Positions 46,118 to 57,729 of a DNA stretch of 64,000 nucleotides are shown here, one piece after another. The translations under genes and the position numbers were made by a program. The stretch is from Pisolithus tinctorius (taxonomy: Eukaryota; Basidiomycota; Agaricomycetes; Boletales; Pisolithaceae): positions 1 to 64,000 of the forward strand of contig JANFAH010000092.1 in the NCBI GenBank assembly GCA_024663395.1, in the 5' to 3' direction. Within the stretch, counting starts at the first letter, position 1. Each line of letters opens with the position of its first letter. The notes under the pieces are model-generated. The model was not told the DNA's origin, searched no databases, and saw only the letters and a program-made list of their open reading frames with translations.

Positions 46118-49100
46118 ATGGGAACTCTGCGTTGACGCCAGATGTTCCCCAAACTAAGGACAGTTTAGTTTCTGTTGCACCTGTACTTGTAACGTCTACA
46201 CCCGAACGTACTATGCAGATTCCCATCTCCCTTTACGCATCAGGAACTACTCTGAAAGTCATCAACACCACCGCTCTAGTGGATTCTGGGGCAGAAATCT
46301 CCTGCATCGATTGGGGCTTTGTGCGAAAGCACCGAATCCCCACTCAACGACTCACCGAACCCATCCTTGCCAAAAACGCCGATGGAACCCAGAACTCAAA
46401 AGGAAGAATATTGTTTTCCACCACTCTCTACTTCAAAGTTAAAGGACTTGTTCACCAGTCCTTTTTCCATGTCATCAACTGTGGAACGGAAAACGTCATT
46501 CTGGGTCTCCCCTGGCTCCAGGAAAACAACCCCGTTGTAGACTGGAGGATGGGCACGTTATCTATCGACGAGAGAACCGATAGATCAAAAGAATTAAAAC
46601 GCAACGTCTCTTCCGTTGCCATCGAAGAACCAACCATCAATCTTGTGTCCCCTGTTGAGAAGAAGGGGATAAACAAATTCATGGATTACGAAGAACCAGA
46701 AGATGAAACCATCCGAGCTCACTTCGTGATGTCGGTTGGAAAACTTGTCGAAGAAGCAAAGAAGATTAATCCCAACAATAGTCTTCTTCGAAAGATTACC
46801 ACAGCTACGGAGCTAGCCCAGGAAGAACATAAGAAAAAACCGAAGGCTGTTCTCCCTGGAGAATACAAGGACTTCGCCTCGGTTTTCGAGAAACCATCTG
46901 ATGGAGTTTTACCTCCATCACGACCATATGACCATGCCATAAACCTTGTAGAGGACTTCGTCCCCAAGGTAGCTAAGGCATATCCTCTCTCTCCCTCCGA
47001 ACGAGACTCTGCAGAAAAGTTTATCGAAGAAAACCTTCGAGAAGGAAAGATCCGCCCCTCAAAGTCTCCCCAAGCTGCCCCCTTCTTCTTCGTAGGAAAG
47101 AAGGATGGTTCCCTGTGACCCTGCCAAGACTACAGGTACCTGAATAAGAATACTGTGAAGGATGCATACCCCCTTCCCCTCATTTCGGACCTTGTAGACA
47201 AACTAAAGGGAGCCTCCATCTTCACAAAGATGGATGTCAGGTCAGGCTACAACAATGTTCGCATCAAGGAAGGAGACCAGTGGAAAGCGGCGTTCATCAC
47301 TCACAAAGGACTTTTCGAACCAACCGTTATGTTCTTCGGCCTCTGTAACTCCCCGGCCACCTTCCAGCGATTCATGAACGACTCTTTCAGAGATATGATC
47401 GCAGAAGGGTGGTTGGTGGTCTACATGGATGACCTCCTCATCTTCTCCAATGACCCTGAAGAACACAAGAAAAGAACTCGTCGTGTTCTTGAACGAATGA
47501 GGGAGCTCTCCCTCCCCTTGAAACTGGAGAAATGTCATTTTGATCTAGCTGAGGTGGAATACCTCGGAATGATCATCAAAGAAAATACCGTTGCCATGGA
47601 CCCTGTCAAAGTCCAAGGCATAGCCGACTGGCCTGTCCCAAAAAAGGTCAAGGATGTGCGGTCCTTTTTAGGGTTCGCAAACTTTTACAGAAGATTTGTT
47701 CCCTACTACTCGGACATTGCACGACCACTCATCGACCTCACCAAGAAAACGGTCGATTGGAGTTGGTCCAAGAAATGCCAAGATGCCTTTGAACTTCTCA
47801 AACGGATCTTTATGGCACAACCCACACTTCGAATGCCCGACACCTCTTGGCCATTTGCAATCACTACAGATGCGTCCAAGTACGCAACAGGAGGGATCCT
47901 CCTTCAGGAAGATTCGAATGGACAGTGGCAACCCTGTGCCTTCCTGTCTCAATCGTTTAATCCTGCAGAAAGAAACTATGACATTTATGACAGAGAACTG
48001 CTAGGAGTTATTCGAGCACTGAAATCCTGGAGACATTACCTCCATGGATCCCCTTTCCCAGTCAAGGTCTTCACTGACCATAAAAATCTGACATACTTCA
48101 AGTCACCACAAAACTTGAATCGTCGCCAGGCCCGCTGGCTCCTCGACCTTGCAGACTTTGATCTGCAGTTAGAACACGTCCCAGGCAAAGACCTGGCCGC
48201 ACCAGATGCCCTCTCCCGCCGACCCGATCATATCCCCGATGATGACGAAGATAACAAAGGAGTTACCCTCCTTCCACAGACCCTGTTCATCAATCTTATT
48301 GACACCAATCTCACTCAAAAGGTCGTGTCATCCTCCATGAAAGACCCTGTTGTCCAAATGGCACTCCGTGCCATCGAAAATGTCGACATGCCACTCCCAT
48401 TTAAATCCCATCTCTCAGATTGGAAATTTGATAGTGGGGTGTTGCTTTACAAAGAACAGGTATATATCCCTGACGACCCTACCCTCCGACGGACCGTCGT
48501 GTCCAAACACCATGACCATCCCTCCACTGGACACCCCGGTGTCCTGAAAACACGGCAACTCGTTTCTTCCGAGTTCTGGTGGCCTGGACTTGCGTCCTTT
48601 GTCCGAAAATATGTAGAAGGCTGTGCTGTATGCCAGCAAAATAAAGCAAATACCCATCCTACGACACCACCCCTTACGCCTATCCCCTCCACCTCGACCC
48701 GCCCCTTCCAACAGATCTCTTGTGATCTGGTAACTGACCTACCTGTTTCTAACGGCTGCGATTCCCTTTTGGTCGTGGTAGACCATGGGCTTACAAAGGG
48801 GGTAATCTTAACGCCGACCAAGAAAGCTGCTTCCGCTGCCGATATCGCGGCGTTATTTTTCAAGAAAGTCTACTCCCGCTTCGGGTTGTATGACAAAATC
48901 ATATCAGATCGAGGCCCTCAGTTTGCCTCCGCCTTTGCAAAAGAACTCGCTTCCCTCTTGGGGTATTCCCTTGCTCTGTCAACGGCGTATCACCTGCAGA
49001 CCGATGGAGAAACGGAACGAGTAAACCAAGAAGTGGAAACCTATCTCCGCATCTTTTGCCAGAACGACCCCACCTCGTGGGTAACCAACCTTCCCATGGC

Positions 49101-50820
49101 AGAATTCGCGCACAACCACCGACCCCACTCTGTTACACATCAATCGCCGTTCTACCTCATGTACGGCTATGAACCGAAACCCCTTCTGTCTCTGATTGCC
49201 GAAACCCACCTTCCCGCCGCCGAGTCTAGACTCGATGAACTCAAGAAGGCTAGAGAAGAAGCCCTAGCGGCCCATGACCTAGCAAGAAAAACTATGAAAG
49301 ACCGCTCGTCACGACCCTTCACCCCCTTCCAGAAAGGTGATAGGGTTTGGCTAGAAGCATGAAATTTGAAATGCTCCTATGAAAATAGGAAGCTCGCACC
49401 CAAATGAGAAGGACCCTTCACAATCTCCGGTGTCCTATCCCCAATTACGTATCGTCTAGCGATTCCCGCGCGATGGAAGATTCATAACGTTTTCCATGCT
49501 TCTCTCCTATCGCCCTATTGCGAAAATGACGTTCACGGACCGAACTTCCCAGCTCCACCACCTGACCTGGTCAATGAGGAAGAAGAGTACGAAGTTGAGG
49601 CGATAGTCGGCCATAAAAGGTCCGGCCGGGGACACGCCTTCTTAATCAAATGGAAGGGTTACCCTTCTTCTGAAAACTCATGGCAAAAAGAGTCACACCT
49701 TGAACATGCGGATGATACGCTCTCCGCTTATAAGAAACGGTTTCCTAAAGACTTCCCTCCTCAGAAACAACCCACTCGACACTCCACTCGTACTATCAGA
49801 AACATCTCCCTCATAATGCCCCCTCGTCGTTACACCTACCCACGAGAACCCTCCCGTCGCCACACTCCATTTGCTCGTCGGCAACGACAACCCACAAGCG
49901 ATCAGATGATCGCTTCTTACCGACTCTTCATCGCTGACCCCGCCGTCATCGGCACCGTTTATCACGAAGTGGATGAAGACTCCCCACTCGACCTCGTGTA
50001 TCATGCTACCATCCAAGCCCTTCGGCTTGAAGAACTCTCCCGTTACGTTAACCGCCAGAACCCCCTTCTGTCTCCCGCTCGTACCATTCTGGGCGAGATC
50101 GCCCTCCAACAGGTCCCCTTGCTTCTTAAACTCTTTGACGTCCTTGGAGGGGCAGACCTCATCTATAACGTTCGCCAGTACCCTACGTTGATTGCTCCTC
50201 CCCCTCCTGGGTCTAGAAGACCCTCGACAGCAACTTCCCCTCCAGTTTCCTCCGCGTCGTCCTCCCCTCCTGCATCGTCGTCGTCATCGTCCTCCCATTC
50301 GTCCTGCTCTCTTCGTAGAGCCGATAGACCTCGCGCCTGCTGCCTATCAGGCCCGAGCCCTCAACCCTGCGAATCTCATAGTTCGCCGTCCGAAGTAGAC
50401 CCCGAGACTGCCTTTGGCGTCTCCCGTGCTGAGCTCGACTACACGTTAAACATTGTCGAAAACCTTGCACAGTTGCCGCCGTCTCCTGTGCTGAATGCTT
50501 TGACCGAGTTCGACATCCCTCTTACTCCGTCTGATCCACGCTATCGTCAAGCGTGTTATGTCTGTCGTCGTCTCGGCCATATTCGCGTCAACTGTGGACT
50601 GTACGAATGTCCCCTTTGTCACGCCACTCGCCCCGGGCATACCCAGGCCCAATGTCCTTCCATCCGCCCTCGTCGTCCTCTACAGGACAGAATAGCTACC
50701 CCCGCTCTGGTAGATGATCGTACCCTCATTGGGAGCGAGGATAATGATCTGTACGACAATGATTTTGACTTCGATGACTCCGCCATCAGCAACATGACCG
50801 GAGAACCTTACGGAGAATAG
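46114..50820 (+). pseudogene. pol: Retrotransposon Pol polyprotein with three nonsense codons
   Basis: A single frame runs from the gag end to TAG 50818-50820. It holds an aspartic protease (ALVDSGAEISCID, about 46275) and a reverse transcriptase (GKKDGSL at 47100, YMDDLLIFS near 47430). RNase H follows (TTDASKYATGGILL), then integrase (zinc site HHDHPSTGHPG with CAVCQQ, then CDLVTDLP, DRGPQFAS). The chromodomain ([27 protein letters not shown]) ends near 49740. The frame then continues about 360 residues into a Ser/Pro-rich region and paired zinc knuckles ([30 protein letters not shown]). In-frame TGA codons lie at 47116-47118, 49360-49362 and 49405-49407, each at a family Arg position. Confidence 0.88.
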
Positions 50821-50844
50821 TTGAAGTCGGGGACTTCAACGCTT

Positions 50845-50854
50845 AGAAAGGGGG
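50845..50854 (+). other. Polypurine tract
   Basis: AGAAAGGGGG directly before the 3' LTR (three bases away), the expected primer for plus-strand DNA synthesis. Confidence 0.75.
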
Positions 50855-50857
50855 TAA

Positions 50858-51297
50858 TGTTACGTTTCACCCCTAACTTTTCCCTTTATGCACGTTCTTG
50901 GTTCCGTTGGACTTAGTTTCCTTTTAGAGCCGTCTTCTCTCTGATCCGACGGCTCCCTATTTCCACCACTAGCGTTACTGGCTCGTTACATGCTTAGGAC
51001 ATGTGTCGTCATTGTTCAACCAATGGCGTAGTTACCTCGTTACATGCGGACGCCTCATGGTCCATTTCTGTGTAGTATTTAGACTGCCGGCTCAAGTCCT
51101 GGAAACCCAGACTTGAGCTGCTCAATCATACGCAGCGTTCTCAGAACTTCGCCCTCAGTGTCCCTTACCAGGACCACTCGTACCGGCGTTACCTCAAATC
51201 CTCTGTCGTTTACAGAGGTTACTGCAGCCGTTGCTCAGTAGAAACCTTAGTCTGCGTTTGAGCTCTCCCTACGTCTTGACTTTGGTCGAGCATAACA
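50858..51297 (+). repeat. 3' LTR
   Basis: 440 bp, 436 of which match the 5' LTR. All four differences are G/A directly after a C. Confidence 0.95.
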
Positions 51298-52302
51298 TTG
51301 CCGAGCTAGGTGAAGTGAAAATGCATCAGAAAGCCTAGAATTTCAATGTGAACATATGGATAAATCGGCTTGAGTAGCCATACCCTAATTAGCAACTCTC
51401 CACAAAAGAGGCCATTGGTCGGGTTCTTGGAGTCATATTCACCGTTGCGATACAGGAATGAAGGCCATGAATACGCAGTAACCAGGTAGTCTGGATGGAA
51501 TTCTCGAATAGTGGCTTTGACCCTAGAGTCCGTGAGTTAGCTTCAATACACTTTTGGAATAGGGCCCTACGATGCGCAGTTCCAGTCATAATCAACTGGA
51601 CATAACAGCCGACCAGTGACTTCATGATGAAAACCTCGCATACTTTTACTATGACTGTCAATAACAGGGTCCGGGGTTGGACGCTGTTCCATCAACCACA
51701 TGGCTACTATAGGTTTCAGGGTGCAAGCGTCATCTCCCCTGGCACCATCAGCCCCACTATTCAGCTGCAAAATAAGATTAATGCTATGAATAGAAAAATG
51801 ACATGCAAAACCTGCCTGACGATAGATCATGGTCAGTTGGTGACTGTCCACATCAGCATTCAAAAGCTTTTGGACGGACAGACACCATCTTATAAGTTTC
51901 AAGCAAGAATGGAAGATCCGATTTTCACTAAAGGAAAGATGGTCAAGATAACTGAGTCGATCATGAACGCAACGCCTACTCAGCAGATGAAGGTATAGAC
52001 TCGATATCAACATCATTTGAGTCAGCCACAATCAGGCCACGCCGGTCGTATTCAGCAATTAAATCTTCAACACGATCAACAAGGCTGACAAGTCTGCATA
52101 TTGCGCGCCCCTCGAGGAGATAGGTATCACTACGTCTGTGAGAAGGGATGTTAGTAATGTCAATAGTGGGCCAACTGCTTACATACGGTTTTTTGTCTAA
52201 TTTTTTCAAAAGCTGAGAGTTCTCATCCTCAAGCGCAGCTATACGTCTCTTCAAAGCTACTTGAGGATCCATTCCAGAGGTAAGAGGTAGCTCGGAAGTC
52301 AT
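51298..52302 (-). pseudogene. DUF6698-type gene, 5' half (cut by retrotransposon)
   Basis: The start ATG 52300-52302 gives 'MTSELPLTSGMDPQVALKRR' with a coiled coil 'IAALEDENSQLLKKLDKK'. Later exons give 'GADGARGDDACTLKPIVAMW', 'RGFHHEVTGRLLCPVDYDWN', 'AYSWPSFLYRNGEYDSKNPT' and 'NGLFCGELLIR'. A 49-nt intron then leads to AF, a TGA at 51326-51328, and 'CIFTSPSSA', where the LTR begins. The family usually continues through this segment without a stop. The frame resumes at 44478. Family name recalled, not searched. Confidence 0.75.
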
Positions 52303-55300
52303 GACGGCGCCGAAAGGGATTGCATGGCAGGATGGCGGCGATCTTGGTACCAACTTATAGTAGGCAGGGCCACCATCCTATGATCCACTGCTAACATGAT
52401 CCGTGCATACTCTTAGGGTAAGAGGTCAGCTTATCACAGCTTACGATAGACATTGTGCCAAGGTTGGATCGCACACAGACTAGTGATATATAGCTAGGTC
52501 AATTTGCGGCAATGAGGATTAGGTTTAGGACTAAACCTTACCAAAACCTGCCCAGGGTCGCGATGGATGATCTTCGATGAAGCCGTTAGTGTCAGCTGCA
52601 CAGTGTCTCCATGCGGTCAACTGGATGGAATGAATTACTATTAAACAATGTGCAGAGGGGACAATGAAAAAAAAACCTACCAGTGCAGAACACAACTGAT
52701 TGGTGTCATCCAACCCGCACATCTGATGCCTACGAATGACATATCTGAGTCATCCATCTTGGCTGACATAGAGATTAAGACATGCCCTCATGTCACATAC
52801 CTCTCACTGGAGGAATTCACAGGACTACTCGAACAGAAGGAGCCAGGGCGATGATGGCGGGAAGTGTTTCTGCCCCCGCTGATATACCTGGGTGCGAGAG
52901 ACCTCGGAGACATGGAAATTATCTCTCCAGAAAGCCTATTCATGTTTCGCCAGCTGTGCCCCCTCATGATCATGGACTTCTACGTCCATGTGATAGATCA
53001 CCTGGCTGATATCGATGTAAAGTCCAGAATGGAAGCATGCAATATCTGTAAAGGTGAGCATACTACCAGGATTACCAGGATTACGAAACAGATCACCTAC
53101 TACATCATGCAGGGGCTTGACAGTTGGTTGAGCGTGTTGGTCACAGGCGTCCAGTTCTGAAAGTTAAGGCTGATTGATGGTGGAAACCCGGTAGTTAACA
53201 GAGTGATACGGAGATGTATCATACACTGTTCAATAATAGTATAATGTAAATGTACCAGAAGTGAAACTGAACACAAACCTTAGTCCAGAGAAAAAACCGG
53301 AAACCTGTAAAACTACGGCCACAGGATTGTGGTCAGAACATGCAGAGTCACCAGGAAACAAAGATACTTACTGTTGGTGAGGGGTTGACACTCACTACCA
53401 TACAATATCCAAAAACAAAGCACAGACTGCTAGGAAAGCATGGCAGTGAACCGGAGAGATCAGAAGAGCACAAGAGGGCAAAGTTCATGGGTAAGGATGA
53501 TCCACATGATATCGTACAGCAGCAAGGCCACAGGAAACACACCAAGATCACCACAGGCCTGACGAGGTCAGGATGCTGGAAGTGCGGGAGGTTTTTCCGG
53601 AGAGCAAGTAACACGATGGGAGTGTAACAAAGTCGCCAATACAAAGGAATGGCTTCAGGCCCGGAATGCGGAACATAGCTGAGGGGATGCGTGTGGTGGG
53701 TTGGAAAGCAGTACGCTCGGGTATGGTCTCGAGTGTGATAGGCAGGGAATGACATAAACCAGCTTTCTGGCAGAATCACGACCGTGATCGACTCAGAGTT
53801 CATGAACGTCCAGCCATTTAGTAGGGTTTGAGGACTGACGATCAGGTACTACCAGCGTGGACCCAACAGACACCAAGGTAGGTGCCATTGCAGGGCTGTC
53901 TATCAGAAATATCTGTCACAATCCATCAATAGACAAGGTTGGCACTCACGAAGCCATATCGCCCACAACTGCGCATGTCTCTGTGGGGCGATGTCTGGCT
54001 CTGCTTGAGGTGGTGGGTTTTGCCTCTATTTCTGAATCAGTTGTTGATCAATGGAGTGCCAGCCCAGGCAGATGGGATGGGGAGCTTCTTCTAGTAGTGG
54101 TGGGACGTCAGGAGGCCCTGGCGAACCCCCACCATTGGCATCGGTTGCCACTTTGGTCGCAAATCACTAGTAGTGGTTGTTGAGTGACGAACAAATCTCT
54201 GTGGAATTCTCTACCTGGAGAATATTGCGCTGTCATCATCATTAATAACCTGATTTCACCAAGGGAAAGGCATTCATCCACGGGCACATATAGTCATCAA
54301 ACAAAACATACTGTGGAATGGCCCTTCACTCCTCACGCAGTTTACCAGTAGCAAGGGCTTTGGTGAATTCATCCAGGTACTGGTAGCTATCATTAGAGCA
54401 GTACGCAAAGAGAGAAAATATATTCATACCTCTTGCGCATTATAGGGCACCTGCTTATCGACTGGGGCACAAATGGCATCAATGAGTTGACCATCATGTG
54501 ACCATGGAATTGCACGCTTGGGTGTCGGTGGCACCTGAGCGTGTCAAGCAATTTCACTGGGAAGGTGTCCTTCGTCTCCCCGCACAATGGTAGGTGGAGT
54601 GGACCGCCTCACGACAGCACGTGTGATGGCATGTGTCGGTGATCATGTACATCGTAAGGCTCTACAACTGAGCCAGTAAAATATGTTGAAAAGGATGTCT
54701 CTCACCAATATCTGTAGGTGAACGAGGTATAACAGTCTCACCACGGAGCACATGCCTCAACTCCCTTCCATATGGAAGGCCGGAGAAACCAGTTGGTCGG
54801 CAATAGTTCAGTACTAAAATCAACAGGCTTCCATATAATCTTACCTGCATAAGGCCTCGGTGACCATGGTAATGAGGAAATAACAACAGGAGGTGAGTGG
54901 GATTGTGAGGGCCCTCGCATGCAGCTGGATGGGTACCCGATCCTAGTGGCACAGTGCCTTGTGGTTCTCTTGGTTGTGTAGGTTGCGAGGGCTCTGCTTC
55001 ACCAGTCGCGGGTTGACGTCCATGCAAATGGCGAGGACCATGATGATCCTCATCAGAATCAGAATCGGGATGGCGACACCAATGCTGGCAGTAATCGTAG
55101 TCACCATCGTAGTAGGGTGAGTGATGCGTGACGTCTCAACGCCACATATTCTGTTTACATACATTTACATACAGAAGCATCTCTTGTCTTGCTCAGCATC
55201 GTCCACCTCCCTGGCTTCCTCCACACCCCCACCTATACCCGCTGGCATTGAAGGCCTATCAGCCAAAATCGTGTCCGCATTGTCTTTGCTGGGATACTCC

Positions 55301-55425
55301 TCGATGGAGCATGTACCCATCCTGTCGTCGAAGACGAAGGCGTTCGCATTTGCTCTGCCTGCCATTTGGTAAACTTGGCCTAAATGATATTAGGTACCCA
55401 CCATGACACTGCAATTGTAACCTAT
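52303..55425. other. Gene-poor accessory DNA
   Basis: About 3 kb with only short conflicting frames. A plus-strand stretch at 52864-53160 and a Pro-rich minus-strand stretch at 54662-55027 look like decayed coding DNA but match nothing I recognise. The region is probably old transposon or gene debris. Confidence 0.4.
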
Positions 55426-56093
55426 TGATGCGTGTTTCTCCGATGCCCCCCGCATTTTTTTTCAGGTACTGTGCGCATCCAAGGATATCGATGGTGAAGC
55501 ACTCACTGCTTGCATCCTAAACAAACTCTGTGATCAACTCCAGGTTGCAGCTATCAGGGTTCCCAGATTCGGTGATAACCGCAAGTTCCGTCCTTGGCGA
55601 CCTTACCATCCTCACTGGCGGTACGATCTTCACCGACGAGCTCAGTGTCAAGCTTGAGAAGTCAAGGCCTGACCTCCTCGATTTGTCCGGCTCCATCATC
55701 ATCACCAAGGAGGACACCGTCGTCCTTAATGGTGAGGTTTCCAAGGATATCATTCAGGTGCGCTGCGAACAGATCCGCACTCTTCTTGCAGACCCCTCGA
55801 CAAGCAAATATGATAAGTCCAAACTCCAAGAGTGTTTTGCCAAGTTGAGCGACGGTGCCACTGTCATCAAGGCCGATGATGGTGGCGATGTAGATGTTGG
55901 CAAAAAGAAGGATATGTACGACTACCCTTTGAATGCTGAACATGCAGCCATCGAGGAAGGTATTCTTCCTGGTAGCGGTGCGGCATCCCTTAAGGCATCC
56001 CTTGCCCTCGCCACCAACACTCCTGGATCATCCAGCTCGCCGACGCGCCCCCATGCCAAAGTTGTCCCTTATGACGCTGCAACTGCAACATAC
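55426..56093 (+). pseudogene. HSP60 (chaperonin) fragment, unit 1
   Basis: Encodes 'LQVA'-type residues near 55540, then in another frame '[20 protein letters not shown]', '[20 protein letters not shown]' and 'EHAAIEEGILPGSGAASLKA'. These match the apical and intermediate part of mitochondrial Hsp60/GroEL (about residues 270-440). There is no intron, the frame breaks near 55570, and both ends are missing. The functional gene is expected elsewhere. Confidence 0.75.
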
Positions 56094-56760
56094 TGATGCG
56101 TGTTTCTCTGATGCCCCCATATTTTTTCCTTAGGTACCATACGCATTTCTATTACCCTGTGCATCCAAGGATGCCGATGGTGATGCACTCGCTGCTTACG
56201 CTCCCAGTAAACTTTGTGGTCAACTGCAGGTCATAGTTGCCAAGGTCCTGGATTTGATGATAACAGAAATCCATCCTTGATGGCCTTGCCATCCTCACCG
56301 GTGGTACCGTCTTCACCAACGAGCTCGATGTCAAGCTTGAGAAGGCAAGCCCTGACCTCCTTGGTTCGTCCGACTCCATCTCCATCACCAGGAGGACACC
56401 ATTTTCCTTAACGGTGAGGTTTCCAAGGATATCATTCAGGCGCGCTGCAAACAGATCCGTGCTCTTCTTGCAGACCCCTCGACGAGCAAATATGACAAGA
56501 CCAAACTCCAAGAGCGTTTTGCCAAGTTGAGCGGTGATGTTGCCAACATCAAGGTCGGCAGTAGTCAGAAAATAGAGATTGGCTAAGAGAAGGATAAGTA
56601 TGACTACGCTTTGAACACTACACGTGCAGCTGCCGAGGAAGGCATTCTCCTTGATGGTGGTGTGGCCCTCAAGGCATCCCTTGCCCTCGCCTCCAACACT
56701 CCTGGATCATCCAGCTTGCCGACGCCCCCTCGATGCCAAGGTTGTTCTTAGTTGTCTTAT
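56094..56760 (+). pseudogene. HSP60 fragment, unit 2 (tandem copy)
   Basis: Repeats unit 1 with a period of 668 bp, starting at the same TGATGCGTGTTTCTC sequence. It covers the same Hsp60 part but carries more frame breaks and a TAA near 56583. The two units have diverged by roughly a fifth by eye, so the duplication is not recent. Confidence 0.75.
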
Positions 56761-57021
56761 CAAGGAACCTCTGTTCGACGATGCGTTGTAATCAATCGAC
56801 ATGCAATGAATTCATCTTTAGGCTTCTTCCGTTTTTCTCATGTAGACGGTTCAATAATTTTCGTGCACTATGTCATATATTGTATGGAATGGACACCGAG
56901 CGTGCGCAGAGTAGAGAAATGCGCATGGTAGCTAAGAAAAAAATGCGGGAGGCATCGGAAAAACACATATCAATGTGTTACAGTTGCAGATCACTAGTAG
57001 TACAGCATATGTTGTGAATCC

Positions 57022-57729
57022 TTACAAAGTCTTCCTGTACCATATAGCATGCAGAATATCCAATAGTATGGCATTCTGCTTAACTAATGCCTCCGCTATC
57101 TCGTTCCCAGCTTCCTCGATGGCTCCTTTAACGCCCATGATGTTTGCCTGTTGCATGCTGCTGCTGAGCTCAAAAGGGCTAGCCAATCTTCGACGTTTCT
57201 GGGGAGGAGAGGAAGGCACAGACTTGGCCCACCCAGCATTGGTAATGCTGCCTCCAAGGGGGGTTGAAGCCTTAGGAAAATTGTAAGGCTGTACGTCCTC
57301 ATCCTCAATCATCACAGTAAATGAACTTACTCTGGGAGCATATATCGCATCGGACAGCTTTTGTTTCATGCCCATGGGAGGGCTGGCTCCCGACTTCATC
57401 ACGGCTTCGATTAGTTCGGAATTTCCTTTGTCACCTTCCGCAGCCACACTGACTTCGGAGTTGTCTGGAGATGGCAGGGGTTCAGCAAAGCGGGCTTCGT
57501 CAAGCTGCCAATATGGCCCTTCCAGACTGTAAATATAACGACCATTATGATCAAGCGGAGCGCCTTGTCCCGCACCACTCCATTTGAGACATCCCGAGTC
57601 AGAGTCAGAGTCCTCTGTGGCGTCCCCACTGTCAGCGGCTGACTTGTTACCCAGGATTATGGAGGCATCATCATTGAAATCAGGAGAGCGCGAGCCGTGG
57701 TTCGGGCTGTAGCCGCGCGATTTTGTCAT
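57022..57729 (-). CDS. Orphan acidic protein, 235 aa
   Basis: Not recognised. A single open frame from ATG 57727-57729 (MTKSRGYSPNHGSRSPDFND) to a stop at 57022. An acidic Ser/Asp stretch comes first, then Pro/Ser-rich segments and a short basic PPQKRRRLASPF that could be a nuclear localisation signal. The C-terminal 45 residues look helical ('GAIEEAGNEIAEALVKQNAI'). It lies between HSP60 debris and a transposon, so it may belong to a mobile element. Confidence 0.5.
   Translation of the reverse strand: MTKSRGYSPNHGSRSPDFNDDASIILGNKSAADSGDATEDSDSDSGCLKWSGAGQGAPLDHNGRYIYSLEGPYWQLDEARFAEPLPSPDNSEVSVAAEGDKGNSELIEAVMKSGASPPMGMKQKLSDAIYAPRVSSFTVMIEDEDVQPYNFPKASTPLGGSITNAGWAKSVPSSPPQKRRRLASPFELSSSMQQANIMGVKGAIEEAGNEIAEALVKQNAILLDILHAIWYRKTL

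Larger units (their letters stand above)
44479..51297 (+). mobile_element. Ty3/Gypsy LTR retrotransposon (chromovirus, self-priming type)
   Basis: Complete 6,819-bp element. It has two 440-bp LTRs beginning TGTTACG and ending CGTAACA or CATAACA, flanked by the 5-bp target duplication TTGCC (44474-44478 and 51298-51302). The internal part has gag with a CCHC knuckle, then protease, reverse transcriptase, RNase H, integrase, chromodomain and an extra C-terminal region in one pol frame. A polypurine tract sits at 50845-50854. The LTRs differ at 4 of 440 positions, so the insertion is recent. Pol carries three nonsense codons, so this copy is not autonomous. Confidence 0.95.

Noticed and set aside
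49816..50820. Separate third gene in the retrotransposon
   Set aside because: It is in the same frame as pol with no stop between them after 49407, so it reads as the C-terminal part of pol.
51624..51998. Plus-strand ORF of 124 codons
   Set aside because: It is the antisense shadow of the DUF6698-type exons, which carry the recognisable motifs.
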